This document shows positions 32,140 to 44,610 of a DNA stretch of 64,000 nucleotides, piece after piece. Origin of the DNA: Rhypophila decipiens. Lineage: Eukaryota > Ascomycota > Sordariomycetes > Sordariales > Naviculisporaceae. How positions within the stretch are numbered: the first letter of the stretch is position 1; each line of letters starts with the position of its first letter. A program made the position numbers and the translations under genes. The stretch lies in assembly GCA_033297075.1 (NCBI GenBank), contig MU858070.1, positions 248,001-312,000 on the forward strand, given 5' to 3'. The notes beneath the pieces were generated by a model. That model was not told where the DNA came from. It did no database searches and saw nothing but the letters and a program-made list of their open reading frames with translations.

Positions 32140-34272
32140 CTAACTTGATTCAGCTTCAAGTTCGTCGGAACCGTAGTTGAAGAACTCAGGCTCATCAAAG
32201 TGTGACTGGTTACTAAAGTCTATTTCTTCTTTCCGGCTGCCATCTAGGTCGTCCTGTACACGTATGGAAAGGGGATTGTGTACGTATGAGCCCCCTTTTG
32301 TAGAATCGGAACTAACCATTGCGAGGTTGATATGCGTGTTAAACGAGCCGTCTTCCAATCCAGAACTTCGAAACGCATACCAGTGACTGTCCAACTCCAT
32401 AAAAGTACCTGACCCCAGAGTCCTCAAAAAGTGTGCTCGAGCCAGGGTTTCCGGGCTTCTCTTGAGTACAGCTAGTAGCTGTTGAGATAAGTCATAGCTG
32501 CCGACATAACCATATGACAAATCGGGTGATTTGGCTCGGGTTACGACGGCTTCTCTTGCATCCTTCAAGGTGCTGTTCCCGTCGATACCAGCAGCCGCTG
32601 AGACAATGCCAGATCGTTTTGCTTTGTCCATGGATTGTTTTGCTTTGCCCAGGATCGAATCCGTGATTTCGTAACATCTCCGTGCGAGATCACCCTCTGA
32701 CGGCACCCTATGTTCATATTTGTGAAACCCCGGCTCGACGTTCCAATACACCGGCCGATTGCTGTCGCGGCCAAAGATGACGAGAAAGTGGACTGCAAAC
32801 TCGTGAGAAGCGTCTGCGTCGCCGACATCCTTGAATACCGTGAGCCCGTGGTATATGTACTCGTCTACTTCAGCTAGAGTAATCATGAGCGAGTCCAGCT
32901 TATCGGAATGAGGATGACTCTCTACTACCTCTATCCATGGCGATGGAGTTGCAAACACGGGGACAATACAAACTTGGCGACTGGGTTTAGTCCTTGCGGT
33001 AAATCCTCGGGGATGTGATTTCCGAAAATAATGTCTTGTGGAAGAAGGCTCATAAGGATCAAGTAAACAGGTCGCCGAGGGAGAACCTTTGTACTTCTCG
33101 CAACGATAAGGATCCAGGGCAGTGACAATAGTGGAAGCAGGGAAAGAAGACCTGGTCCAGCCCTGGGAAGGCCCGTTTCTCGACAGCGGTATCCAAACCG
33201 ACTTGGGAGCTGGCCGAGATGTCGTCAGAACCTCCGAATTGAGAGGAGCAAATACAAAGTTGCCATCCAGCGTGGAGAGGCGTGGTCTATGGATAAAAGT
33301 CCCCGTGTTGGATGTGAACACTCTCTTGGTAGCCAAAATCTCTGTTGTCTTTTTGAGCTTGACGTTCCTGGCGGAGGAGAAGCGAGACGGGCTGACAGCC
33401 AGGGTCGGTAGTTCCCAGTGAATGAAGTGATCTCGGGCAAAGGTTTGCGATCGTTTGCTCTGCCAGGCAAGAAAGCTTAGGTCCCCGGTTTTCTTGATGA
33501 TCTCCTGCTGCAGTCGACGAAAGGCCTTCTCGCCCTCGCCATACAGCAAAGGCATGTTGATTCTAAAGAGGCCCATGAGACAATAGGCTTGATCTTCAAT
33601 CCTCGTGGTTTGCCTCCAGGCAGCCCAGGACATCTTTTGGGCGATGGATGTCTGATCGCGAATTCTGTCCCAGTTCCCTGATAGGCAGCTCTCCGGGATG
33701 GACGTGATGGTGGCGATGTGTTTTGCAAGACTTGACTTGGTTCCGAGGCGGGTCCAGTCTTGGGACAGGAACACGACCGACCAGGGGGCTACCAACTCCT
33801 GCAACGTCCATCCGCGACGGAACCACCTGCTTTGGCGGAAGGCACTGGTGCGGTATGAGCACTTGGCAAGTTCCTCGCTGCTGAGGGTGGGAACATCGAC
33901 CAGTAGGGCATAGCAGACCTCGGCTCGTCTGTACCACTCGAACATGGAGTTGATGGCCTCGCTGAGTTCGGCCGAGCTGGACTTGTCGATGCACACCGTG
34001 TCGGCCCAGAGCCACTGGCAGTTGGAGTTGTGCTGTCTGGCATATTCACATGCCTTCAACACCTTGACGTAGCCGTCTGTTGATTTCAAGCGTTGGATCT
34101 CTTCGGGCAACTGAACCCAGCCCCATCGTTTGGGGCTCTGCTCGTGGACATAGAGCCAGTCTTGGTAGGTGAGCTCTTGGTCGCCCCATGTGTGAGAGAG
34201 GATGGCGTAACGAGGAACTTTGGGGCCGGTGAACTCTTGAATGTGGAGGGTCTTGGTATCGATCAGTCGCAT
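32140..34272 (-). CDS. HET-domain protein (HET-E/HET-D N-terminal type)
   Basis: Single exon, 710 aa. The N-terminus (MRLIDTKTLHIQEF, then YAILSHTWGDQELTYQDW) begins a HET domain of about 260 residues with CQWLWADTVCIDKSSSAELSEAINSMFEWYRRAEVCYALL, WFRRGWTLQELVAPW and IEDQAYCLMGLFRINMPLLYGEGEKAF. This subtype is the one fused to NACHT-WD40 in HET-E/HET-D. Here no NACHT follows; residues 280-710 are of unknown type. It is predicted to be an incompatibility/cell-death protein. The frame is intact, unlike other members in this island. Confidence 0.88.
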   Translation of the reverse strand: MRLIDTKTLHIQEFTGPKVPRYAILSHTWGDQELTYQDWLYVHEQSPKRWGWVQLPEEIQRLKSTDGYVKVLKACEYARQHNSNCQWLWADTVCIDKSSSAELSEAINSMFEWYRRAEVCYALLVDVPTLSSEELAKCSYRTSAFRQSRWFRRGWTLQELVAPWSVVFLSQDWTRLGTKSSLAKHIATITSIPESCLSGNWDRIRDQTSIAQKMSWAAWRQTTRIEDQAYCLMGLFRINMPLLYGEGEKAFRRLQQEIIKKTGDLSFLAWQSKRSQTFARDHFIHWELPTLAVSPSRFSSARNVKLKKTTEILATKRVFTSNTGTFIHRPRLSTLDGNFVFAPLNSEVLTTSRPAPKSVWIPLSRNGPSQGWTRSSFPASTIVTALDPYRCEKYKGSPSATCLLDPYEPSSTRHYFRKSHPRGFTARTKPSRQVCIVPVFATPSPWIEVVESHPHSDKLDSLMITLAEVDEYIYHGLTVFKDVGDADASHEFAVHFLVIFGRDSNRPVYWNVEPGFHKYEHRVPSEGDLARRCYEITDSILGKAKQSMDKAKRSGIVSAAAGIDGNSTLKDAREAVVTRAKSPDLSYGYVGSYDLSQQLLAVLKRSPETLARAHFLRTLGSGTFMELDSHWYAFRSSGLEDGSFNTHINLAMVSSDSTKGGSYVHNPLSIRVQDDLDGSRKEEIDFSNQSHFDEPEFFNYGSDELEAESS

Positions 34273-34468
34273 TTTGTGACCTTTGATGTGCTCAAAGAGT
34301 CAAAGTTTACTTGTTGGTGGAAAGATGGAAAGAGCTGGCCGAGCTCGGCTGTCGGAGCGGGGTTCGGGCTGTGCCACTCCGAGACTAGCCCGAGTTCGCC
34401 GTGCATAACCGCTGTTCATGTATTATTCCAACTATTAAGGCAGGTGCCTGTTGTTATCTATCTACTTC

Positions 34469-35535
34469 TTATCTCACATTCTGTCCACTGGACGCCAAGA
34501 ACTCCCCAACAACCTGCATGTACCTCTCTCGCTCCTCCCAATGGGCCATATGGCTCGAGTTCTCAAAAGTGACCCATTTGATCCGGGGGATATGCCTGAA
34601 CCAGGGCTCGACACAAATGTCCGTTACCTCGTCGTATTTTGCGTTCAGAAGCAAGGTATCGACCTCGACCTTGTGAGCGTCTTGCCATCCTTCCCAGTCC
34701 TTGATCCAACCCGTGATGACGAACTCGGACGGTCCCTGGCTGTCATGTGTATTTGGGAAGTTAGTCACTCAAGGATAGTTTTTTTATGACGGCTGATGGG
34801 CCATTGGTTCACAGAAAGGATCAGGTCGACTTACACAGTAATATAGGAGCTCGGATCAGCCTTCAAGTTCTCGAAAGAGGCCTGCAGATCCTCCGGGTAG
34901 GGGTGCTCCAACCGACACACATGGCGATCATAATATACTCCCGCAGCTTTCTCGTACTCTGGGCTCTCATAATCGCCCTTTCGGTCTGCTTCTTCCAGTA
35001 CCTTGCGCACCTCCTCAGGCAGTCTGCTCAGGAGACGCTTGGTGCCTTTGACATAGAGCGGCAGACTCGCCGGCCCGCTGGCAATAATCACCTTCTTCAA
35101 TCCCTTCAGTCGACTAGTCGCACAGATACCAGCTAGGACACCTCCCCAACTTTGGCCGAGGAGGTAGAATCCCTTTTCACGGAGGCCAAGGGTATCGATT
35201 AGGTTGTCAAGCTCCGAGAGGAAGAGGTCAAAGGTCCAGAAGTCATTGTCGCCCATCCTCTCGGGGAAGTGAGTCGACTGTCCGCAGCCGATTTGATCAT
35301 AGAAGATTACGGGGATTTTGTATTGAGTATAGATGTCAATGAGCGGAGTGAGGTAGTTGTAGCCGGCTCCCGGTCCACCGTGGAGAGTGATGAGAGGGGT
35401 TTTATCGGACGACTCGATGTCGCCGACAATCTTGTACCAAGTTTTGCATGGCTTGTCTGTGCCTGGGGCCTTGAAGGGGATCTCGCCCGTGGTGGTAGGG
35501 ATGACGGTCATTGTGCGGATGTGGACAAAGGGCAA
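34469..35535 (-). CDS. Proline iminopeptidase-like alpha/beta hydrolase
   Basis: Exons 34835..35535 and 34469..34739 join in phase (323 aa). It contains LITLHGGPGAGYNYL (oxyanion region), FYDQIGCGQSTHFP, the nucleophile elbow LLGQSWGGVLA, LLLNAKYDEVTD (acid) and FENSSHMAHWEE (histidine). These are the marks of the prolyl aminopeptidase/L-amino-acid amidase family, which releases N-terminal proline or hydrolyses amino-acid amides. A second ATG nine codons in (MTVIPTTTGEIPF) may be the real start. Confidence 0.9.
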
Positions 35536-36794
35536 TAACCGAGAGTGGAGTGTGGGCTTTTGAGAAATGATGATGGGGAAAAGAGGCGGGGAGTTGTCTG
35601 GGGTGTGAACTCGAGTGAAGAAATATAATCGAGACTATGGGAGACGGACTTGGGGGGCGATCTAAGGTTCTGCTTCGTCGACGCCACCGTGATCTGCTGC
35701 CGACATTTACCCCTCTTCGTGATGTTTGGAAAATAGAGACTTGAGTATAATGTTGGTGATACCCCAAAGCCGTTGGTGCCGGTCGTGTTCCCTATTGGTT
35801 CCGTGGGTACTTGTCAAGCTTACACGTCAAGGATCAGGAGGGGTCCGAGGGGAAAGTATGCTGAAAATTAGAGCGGCTGCAGGCTGCCCCCGAATGCTGC
35901 CATAGAGGGAGGGTCCTGCTGTGGATATAGGTTTCACTGTACAGTACCTTTTAGACGTTGTGATGATTGGGTGTTAATTCCGGGCGGGCAATTTGTGGAC
36001 TCGTGGGCTTGCCGTGGGTGCCATCGGCGCCATGAATTGCCTGACGGCCGGTGGGCACAACAAACGCAGGGCTTATCTCCGTGCCTCGTTCCTACCTTGG
36101 CAAAACCGGTTTAATATGTTATTCGCGGTCCGTCCCGTTGGTCTTCCATTTCTGCGACTTGATATAGCCCCCAACCTAAACGCGAAGAGCGTTCTCGACC
36201 AAAACTCCGACGAACCACCACTGTTAGCCCTGGAAGACCGTGTAACATGAAATAAATGAAAGACACGCAAGCACCCATGCTACCAGCACAGGCTTTGGCG
36301 CGAATTAATACCCGGTATGGAAGGTGATATCGGAAGACGGCACGTTGGATCTGAGTTCAGAGCAAGCAAGTCCACGCCGAGTTTTGGTGGGTGTGATTGT
36401 GTTCTGTAAGTAATAACATCGGCCCATAATATCCAGATTGCGAATGTGGTTCAGACGCATCAGTGGCTTGACTAAGGTTTACTGGTTATGCAGTGTAACA
36501 GGATCACCGAAATCACTGGATACGAGTATCAATCTGGATCGGGGTTCTTCAATGCTCACTCAGTTGAACGTCTTACAATCCCGTTCAATTCTCAACCTTG
36601 GATGCTAGTGGACAACACTGGCAGGAATCACTCCATCCAGCCTTTCCAACCAAGCCGTTGGATCCTCCAGCAACGCAGAATACTTGCAATATACACAATA
36701 CAAAGATATGCCGTCTTCGAGTCTCATGACACATTCATTTACTTCCGATCCTGCTCCGATCCCATCCATCACAGTATTTCCCCGTCACATCACA
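35536..36794. other. Intergenic region
   Basis: About 1.3 kb upstream of the iminopeptidase and downstream of the UstYa-like gene. No convincing gene or repeat. Confidence 0.4.
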
Positions 36795-37851
36795 TCAGCT
36801 CAACTCATCCTGGTTTTTTTTTACAGCGCTTGAAGGGAACGGACCTGGCAAAGTATGAAACCGGCCCGGAAGGAGAGCCCTTTGTCTTGCCCAGCTGTCC
36901 AGATGATTCCAGTCCACGCACTTGGCAACGGCCTTGGAACGCAGGTCTGGGGCGACAGGGAAAGCATCATCATCTACCCACTCGATCGTGTAAATGTCCG
37001 TGTTGGCATGGCACATCAGTGCCTGGCGAATTGAATCGATACAATGGCCTATCGCCACAAGATTAGAAAAGCGGTTTCTCTTTTGACATCTCTGCCTAAT
37101 AGGCAGATCAGGCGTTTTACTCACCAGAGTGTTCTTTTGTGTACCCCTCGGGGTTGAATCCCTTTGCCTTTGCAAGTAAGGGTCCATAGTAGTCCCAGTG
37201 AACGATACGGCGAAGGTTGTTGAGGCAGTGCATGTGGTGATACACGCCAATCACTGCGGCATAATCGCCGTCTTCGACACGTACCCTATTGGTACTGTTC
37301 TCATTGATCATGTCCAGCTCATCAGGTGAGACTCGCACGTTTAACGCTGAATTTCATATCATATTAGCACCTAAACTATGACGACCAGAACTCCCCGCAA
37401 AGTGTTATACGAACCGTAAAGCAGTTTGTCCCATGCCCTGTCTAGCTCCTTAGAGGGTGGAAGATTCCATGGATGGCGCAGCGATACCCACTCAGGTCTC
37501 ACCACATATTGCACATGTTCCTCTGGAACAAGACCTATTCCACCGACTGTTAGCATTAACTATGACATAGTGGGATTGGGGGCGCGTACTCGGGCGTCGT
37601 TCATCTTCTTCTGCCAACATGGCAGCTGCTGTCTCCTCGGCCTGGCATGAGCAGGACCGCTTGAAAGCACCAGGAAATGTCACCATGGAGGCAATGTAGG
37701 CCATCAAGCAGAAACTGAAAAGCCGGTATGCATTGTCGCAGGTTCGCTGCCAGGATGAGCGGCGTTTTTGGTGACTGAACTGGCTGTCGAGTTCAACCTC
37801 GTCAGAGTCTAGGAGCTGTCCCTCGACTTCCTCGTATGAGTGCTTTGCCAT
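36795..37851 (-). CDS. UstYa-like (DUF3328) oxidase
   Basis: Exons 37590..37851, 37415..37546, 37125..37346 and 36795..37048 join in phase (289 aa). One membrane segment (about residues 31-47, FSFCLMAYIASMVTFPG) lies near the N-terminus. The two family histidine motifs are present: YHHMHCLNNLRRIVHWDYY and GHCIDSIRQALMC. UstYa-family proteins perform oxidative steps, including macrocyclisation of fungal RiPPs (ustiloxins and relatives), and also act in other pathways. A divergent gene for a small secreted protein starts about 950 bp away. The exon-2 donor, GTTCGT, is slightly off consensus. Confidence 0.85.
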
Positions 37852-38800
37852 GGCTTCAACTGAGAGGCTAGTTCGAAGGTGTAGGGAAAGGAACTCTGGT
37901 AAGATTTCGAGACCTGGGTTGGCATTGAGAGAGGGAGGAGTTGCATGGAGTCTTGTGGAAAGCAAGAGATTCGAGGTTACGCGTTATTATTAGACAGACA
38001 ATCTCAGGGAAAGACTTTCCAGTCTTTGTCATGCGTCAGACAGAGGCAATGCCAGTGGGCTCTCTCCCTCTCCTTCTTTCTTACACCCGTTGGTTCCTCG
38101 CTCTCCCCACTCCTGCTTCAGCATATTATCAGTCCTTTGTGCAGGCATCCCCGGGCGTTGCCACCTACCACCCCATTTCATCATGTTGGTAAAAAAGAAC
38201 GCCGTGGTCTTCATCACAATTCGAACCAGACACACGCCACCAACCTGTATCTCTTTACCGCCAACATGACCAACTTTAGCGTGGTATCGAACCATTGTCA
38301 TACGGTAACGCCTTCATTCATCAAGTCCTCTTTGCATTGCTCAATGGGGATATTTCGGTGTTATATCAGCGGCGTGGTGATAAAGAGAGCGAAACGTCAA
38401 CCAACCAACGATGTCGCAACTAAAGTATGCCACCTTCTTCGGTGGAAGAACGAACATCGGCAGATTTTAGTTGGCAAGTAAGAGAGAAGATTCTGGCAAT
38501 GAATGCAGTGAGGGGGCAGGATCAAGACAGACAGGCCTCAAGAACAAGTCTTGACGGTGATTGCAAGCCAGAGGCCGAAAGATGTCGGAGGAATGCCTTG
38601 CCCCTCCAGAGAAATCTCGACGCCTTGCACCTTCGATATCCACTTGTCCTACTACTACTATAAGAGTCAAGGGTAGACATGATCCCCCAAGTCAAGTCAA
38701 CAGCCCCCGACAGGTCAACAAGACACGCAAACTTCCACCACTCACTTCCATCTCATCTTCCAACCAAAAAATACAGACCATTCACCAGCCCCAATCAACT

Positions 38801-39164
38801 ATGTTCTCCAAGCTTTTCATCATTGCCGCCCTTGGCTCCGCCACGATCATGGCACTTGCTGTCCCCGCTCACCCTCTTGTGGGCGGAAACCAAGGTACGT
38901 GATAATACCCAGATGTTTGAAACCAGCCTCATTCCTGGCTTCGTGTCAGAAAGGACGTGATTCAAAGTAAGTATACCTAACAATAAAACCCATGGATCAG
39001 CTCTCGCCCAGCGTGCCCCGCTCCCGCAAGCCGCCGTGGAAGTTGAGACCGCCGCGCCGCAGGATCATGATGATGGAGAGGAGGAAGAGAGCCTGACTAC
39101 CAATGATATTTTCATCCATGGGGTCCCGCTGAAGCATAAGCCCGAGTCCAAGATTGAGTACTAA
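38801..39164 (+). CDS. Small secreted acidic protein
   Basis: Exons 38801..38894 and 39001..39164 join in phase (85 aa). A signal peptide is clear (MFSKLFIIAALGSATIMALA). The mature part has a QR dibasic-like site, an Asp/Glu-rich stretch (DHDDGEEEES) and a basic end with KHKPESKIEY. It has no cysteine, so it is not a typical effector fold. Its position next to a UstYa-like gene makes a peptide-precursor role possible, but there are no tandem core repeats. Unknown function. Confidence 0.6.
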
Positions 39165-39768
39165 GTATCTCAGTTGGTTTACGTACCTAGCCTAGGTGTT
39201 TTGTAAGGCAGACAGGACGTCTTAGTGGGACCTGATCTGTATCCGGAAGATGGATGTAATTTAACTTCGGACTTCCTACTTGTCTGCCTTGAAAATCGTA
39301 TTCATTGCTCCGTTGCAGGAAATACAGTTTCTTCTATGTGTCTCTCCCCCTTAGATTTCACTTCTCCGTCTGGTCCATCTCGCCTTTTTAGTTGAATCAT
39401 TGGCGTATTAACCGTAACAGTATCAGTAAGCACTTGGTGTAAAGTTTCAACGTCCTTGTAAGCTGTTAGCATAAAATTTATAAATGACTCACGTCAAACT
39501 TCATTCATGATTACGGTCTCTGAAACTGAAGAATACATTAGACTAGTTCCAGCACAAAGCTTCTGTTATTACTGTATGAACTCTCGAACCTATTTTGTGA
39601 TGGTAATTTCCAATCTTTCGTATTAACTACCGATAACTGTCCTGTATTAACTTGACACAACCATTGTACGGCTTGCGAAAGCCGAACGCTTTGAAGATTC
39701 AGAAGAGAGTTGATACAAATAAACAAATCCAAGTTGAAGAAGCAGTAAGTACGTGTAACATTGCAAGA

Positions 39769-41236
39769 TCAGGCGCTCTCCACCCGGCCAAAATTGACCT
39801 CATACCCCTTTGTGATCTCGACGTAGTTCTTGCGAACCGGCCGCTCACCATTATGCCCATCAACAAGCGGTACGGACCCTTGAGAAGTATTTAGATTTGT
39901 TGAAGGCTCGGATATCCGTGATGAGAATCCACCTCCCATACTGCCGCCGCCGTTGCTTTTGTCTTGCCGTGATCCAGACATCATGTTGGAGAGAGCGTAT
40001 TGGAACGACGAGGTGTCCGTTGCTCCTCTTGTGCCTAAATTGTCTGCCCACATAAGCCCTGTGCGGAGCGAATGGAGGAGGGGCCAGAAGTAGACGACGC
40101 AGTTGGTTGAGATTGCGGCGAACTGGATGATTTCGGTGCAGAGATAATATGGGAATGCGAGGAGCGTGAAGTTTCGTTCAAAGAGGCGCGGGAGATAGAC
40201 GAGTCGGACTATGGTTGGGATTATCACGCTTTGGTGCAATTGTTTGGGTTAGCAGAAGAAAGGCGGTGGAGGTCCAAGACGGGCTGTATCACTTACAATA
40301 TCCTGGAACCAAAGAATGAGAGTACCGACAGCCTTGTTCTCATGGGCATGTTCAGGGGATATATCATAATTGCCGGAAGGACAAGAAGGGCGGCGTCGGT
40401 TATGATGCTCGAGACGTCTAGATACATCAAGAAGCCGCCCTAAGCATTGTCAGTGTCTGATGTGTTCATCAAAGGTTCTTCGCCTATAGCAGCTAATATT
40501 GGCATTGTGTATGGCTGAGTGACTCACCCAATTTACGCACTGTTCAGGACGAGCTTGCCATGGTAGACGGCCTCCGCAACGAAGAGCCGACGCAAGGACG
40601 GAAGAAATGGTCCACATAACAATAAACCCGCCCAAGATAGAGACCATCGACCGATGAAGTCTGTCCGGTGACAGTGAAACAAGACACGCACACATTGTCA
40701 GCTTGGAAAGACCAATCGCGACGATGAATAGTAGGTTTCCTGCAAATATCGCCTGTCGGTCAACAGTCAGCTAGAGTATGTGGTAACCTGTGAGTAAAGT
40801 TGGGAGTATTATCAATGAAACTTACACTTAGTCCTTGCTTCAACGCTAGGACAGAGAATGGATCGTAATCTCGGCCGATTATTTTGCTCTCGGGGACGAG
40901 TACGGTTACGGATTGGCCCAGGCTGAAGATCTTCAGATGTTGTTAGTTTATATTACATCTCAAAAGTCAGAGGAGTGAAAAACGCACATAGGCGAAGATG
41001 GCGAGTCCTTCTTCAACACTGAAAAGATTATTGGAGCGCAAGAAGAACCTAGTGAGAAGCCTGAAGCCGACCATCAAGCTGGTCACTGCAAGCAGGAGCC
41101 ATGTTGCCATCTGGAGAACACGGTTCAAGTCGTTCGGGTCGTCGGGTTGGGGCGCCATGGCAGCTGTAGTCGCACCGTCAGCGCTCCTCGGCCCATCATA
41201 GACATCAACTGAGCGAGGGAGAAATTGGAAAGCCAT
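39769..41236 (-). CDS. PTH11/rhodopsin-like integral membrane protein
   Basis: Exons 40988..41236, 40826..40930, 40528..40752, 40297..40439 and 39769..40228 join in phase (393 aa). About seven hydrophobic helices are visible, among them WLLLAVTSLMVGFRLLTR, NLLFIVAIGLSKLTMCACL, MVSILGGFIVMWTISSVLAS and SSIITDAALLVLPAIMIYPL, with a loop carrying RPEQCVNWGG. The Ser/Gly-rich cytosolic tail ends FGRVESA. This is the layout of the large fungal family of PTH11-type putative receptors (rhodopsin domain). There is no N-terminal CFEM domain. Confidence 0.85.
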
Positions 41237-41377
41237 TCCGGAATTCGCTGAATAGACTTGGAGATCGCAAATGGGGCCTTACTTGGATTTTTGGGAATAA
41301 ATGTTTGCAGAAAGCTTTACCTATCTTGCGTTGCGACAGGCGTCGCTGCATGTTTTCTGACAACAGTCCGGATGTTT

Positions 41378-41419
41378 GTGAAAGACGACTCCGGTCTCGT
41401 GAAAGACGACTCCGGTCTC
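41378..41419. repeat. 21-bp tandem duplication
   Basis: Two perfect copies of a 21-bp unit containing AAAGACGACTCCGGTCTC lie back to back in the intergenic region upstream of the PTH11-like gene. No gene was recognised in 41237..42233. Confidence 0.8.
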
Positions 41420-42233
41420 GTGCAAGTCGAATGGCCCCCATCTCTCCAGGCTCTATTCAATCATCCACTCATTCATTCATTCAGGATACAACTGACCGAG
41501 ATAATTGCCTGCACGAAAGGACCCTTGGCGGCACTAGGGACGGGCCGTTGGAGGGCGGCAACCAGGGTCGGATGCTCATCCGGGTATGTAACGGTGATAA
41601 GGAGAGTTACCTCCAAGCTGAAGAACAAGAACCAACTTGAACATCCCGAACTGTTCATTTGCCGAAGTGACAACCCTTCTCATGCTGTTGGTTACACCTG
41701 CAGATATCACATATGCACTGCAAAGACCAACCCCTAGTCTCGATCAAAGATCAGGCCATACCAGGCTGGAAAGATACAGTTGGTTCTTTTGTGCTACAAT
41801 CCCCGGGTTATTAAACCACCGGACTCATCGGTTGTTGACCCGGATTGATGCCGTTGGATAGACACCATGCACACGGGCTAGATGTGCCTATGGGCACTGG
41901 CACCTACCTCAATAAGAATTTGGCCATGTATGTTGGGGGCGGTAGCAATAAAACTCCAGAGGTCCTTCGTACTCAGATCCCGGGCTCAAAGTCACCCTTG
42001 TCACCACCGTTCTCTCCCGATCTGCAAGCTTCCTCCCGATATTCTGAGAAGACTTGGGCCTGACCCTGTGAAGGAGTCAACCGTCTCGCAAAAATTACTC
42101 TCAGGAGAACAAGAAGCGCTACATGTAATTGACTTACATATTGTGCGAGCGTCAAGACGGCAGGAAGCACATTGATCGTTCCACAACTGTCCCCTTCTCT
42201 CCAAGTCTTTCTCACAATCTCACCCATCTGATC

Positions 42234-44055
42234 ATGTCGAAGGAGGAAGAGTTTCTCGATCGCCCATGGGCGGGTCCGACAACAACTGCAACCGCTACCT
42301 CGGTCACTTTGACGGCAAACGGCGGCAGTTCAAGGTCCAAGTCCCTCGACGACGATGCTTACTTGCAACGTCTTGGGAAGAAACCTAGGCTGAATCGAAG
42401 CTTCGGCTTCATGTCAATCCTTGGCTTCTCTTGTTCTGCGCTCTTGTCATGGGAGGGCGTCCTCGTCACCTCGGTGCCCGCCCTCCTCAACGGAGGCCCG
42501 GCGGGTGTCATCTACGGCTTTCTGATCAACTGGGCCGGTACGATCTCTGTGTATACTGTCCTCGCCGAGCTTGCTTCTATTGCTCCGACTACTGGTGGAC
42601 AGTGTAAGTGACAAAGACTTTTCTCACTCTTCTCTTCCCCCTTAACCAGGACATACATACCGAAGACAGCATTCTATGCCCATCTAATTCCAACTCGTCG
42701 CTCTCATCTTAGATCACTGGGTAGCCATCCTCGCCCCCGAATCATGCCGAAACTTCCTAGTCTACATCACCGCGTGGCTCACGACCATAGCCTGGCAAGC
42801 CATGGGCGTCTCATGCGGATACCTCACGGCAACATTAATCCAAGGCATAGTGGTCTTGGCCAACCCATCCTACACGCCCACAGCCTGGCAGACGGTGCTC
42901 CTCCTCTGGGCGGTGATGCTCTTTGCCGTGGTAATCAACTCGACCACCAGCCGCGCCTTGGCACGAGTCGAAGGCCTCGTGCTCATCCTCCACCTCGCGG
43001 GCTTTTTCGGAGTCCTAATCCCACTGGTATACTTCACCGAACCGCACAACGACCCGCAGATGGTCTTTACGACCTTCATCAACGAAGGCGGCTGGTCGAC
43101 GCAGGCGTTGTCGTTTTTCGTGGGCTTCCCTACCCTCGCGTCGTCGCTCATCGGCGCTGATTGCGCGGTCCATATGTCGGAGGAGATTCAGTCCGCTGCG
43201 GTGGTTGTTCCTAGGGCGCTGATGTATACCGTCTTTATTAATGGGTCTTTGGCGTTTGCCATGATTATTGCGCTAATGTTTTGTCTGACGGACCTTGAGG
43301 CTGCGCTGGGTGCCTCGCAGACAATGTTTTACCCCTTTTTGCACGTTTTTTACGCGGCGGTTGGCTCGACCACGGGAGCTTGTCTCATGGCTGGGGTGGT
43401 GCTTGTGCTGGCCATTGCTAGTAGTGTCAGTCTTTATGCCTCTGCGTCGAGGATGCTGTGGTCTTTTTCACGCGATCGGGGGTTGCCCTTTTCTCAGTAT
43501 CTTGTTAGGGTATGTATTTCTCAGCCTTTCCAAATTTTCGGTTGCCAATAACAGGAACAGGACTAACAAACTCGCGTTATCTTCTAGTTATCAAGCAATA
43601 ACCTCCCCGTCGTGGCCATCCTGGCAACCCTAACGATAACCATGGTCCTCTCCCTCATAGCCCTAGGCTCGGCCGTAGCACTAAGCGCAATACTGTCACT
43701 GGTCATAGCAGCACTGTATTCGTCGTACCTCCTCGTGTGCGTCTTGCTCCTCTGGCGTCGTGTCACGCCGGGCGGGATCCAGCCTCACATCAGCGGCTCG
43801 GATATCATCGACCTGGGATATCTTAGCTGGGGCCAGTGGAGGATCCCGGAGCCGTTTGGGACGATCAATAACGTCGTTGCGATACTTTACTCGATCGTGT
43901 TGTTGTTTTGGTCCTTTTGGCCTCAGACTACGCCGACTACGGTTGAGACGGCAAATTGGAGTATCTTGGTCTTTGGGGGCGTGGTTATCTTTAGTGTGGT
44001 TTGGTATTTCGTGAGGGCTAGGCATTTCTTCAAGGGTCCTATTAAGGAGGTATGA
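42234..44055 (+). CDS. Amino-acid/choline permease (APC superfamily)
   Basis: Exons 42234..42603, 42713..43509 and 43588..44055 join in phase (544 aa). About twelve membrane helices can be followed. Family landmarks are LNRSFGFMSILGFSCSALLSWEG near the N-terminus, the GGPAGVIYGFLINWAG and ELASIAPTTGGQYHW blocks, CAVHMSEEIQSAAVVVPRA and SRMLWSFSRDRGLPFS. This is the fungal GABA/choline/polyamine permease branch at the plasma membrane; the substrate cannot be told from sequence. Confidence 0.9.
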
Positions 44056-44610
44056 TGCTGCTGGGGAGGTCACTGATGTGACATGCTGTCATTTGATATT
44101 ATCTGGTACAAATGTACCTCAAGTTTGTAGGAGTTTAGGGATGTCTTGAGAAGCAAAACCTATGGGATTCTAGCTGTAACAATACATACAAGTCAAGAGT
44201 TGCCGGTCACGACTACGTCTGATTGATATGGCCCCAGTTGCGTCGTGTACCTCATAGAATCAGATTTGAACATGGTTATTGTAATGAATTTAGGAAGGAG
44301 ATTCACTGCAAGGCCTTTAGTGCTGAACTAAGCACGGAGTCCCTCTGGGGCGAAGCAAATGGGTTAAAATGCTGAATATATTGCTGGTGCTAGATGAAGC
44401 GAACGGAGGAGAGGGAACAGTCCTTGATAGGACTGAACTACCTATATAAAGAGTGGTGCGGTGAACCCTAGAGCAAGGCACTAGCCACGTGCCCCGTTCC
44501 AGCAGTCCCTAAGAACGAGTGCGAAGAAGACAGTCCCCCGGTAATAAGAGATCGCCCACAGCCCTGCAAAAAACCACCCGACAGGTCCTCCCACACTCTT
44601 CTTATCCGAC
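44056..44610. other. Convergent intergenic region
   Basis: About 550 bp between the stop codons of the permease and the LPMO; no feature seen. Confidence 0.4.
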
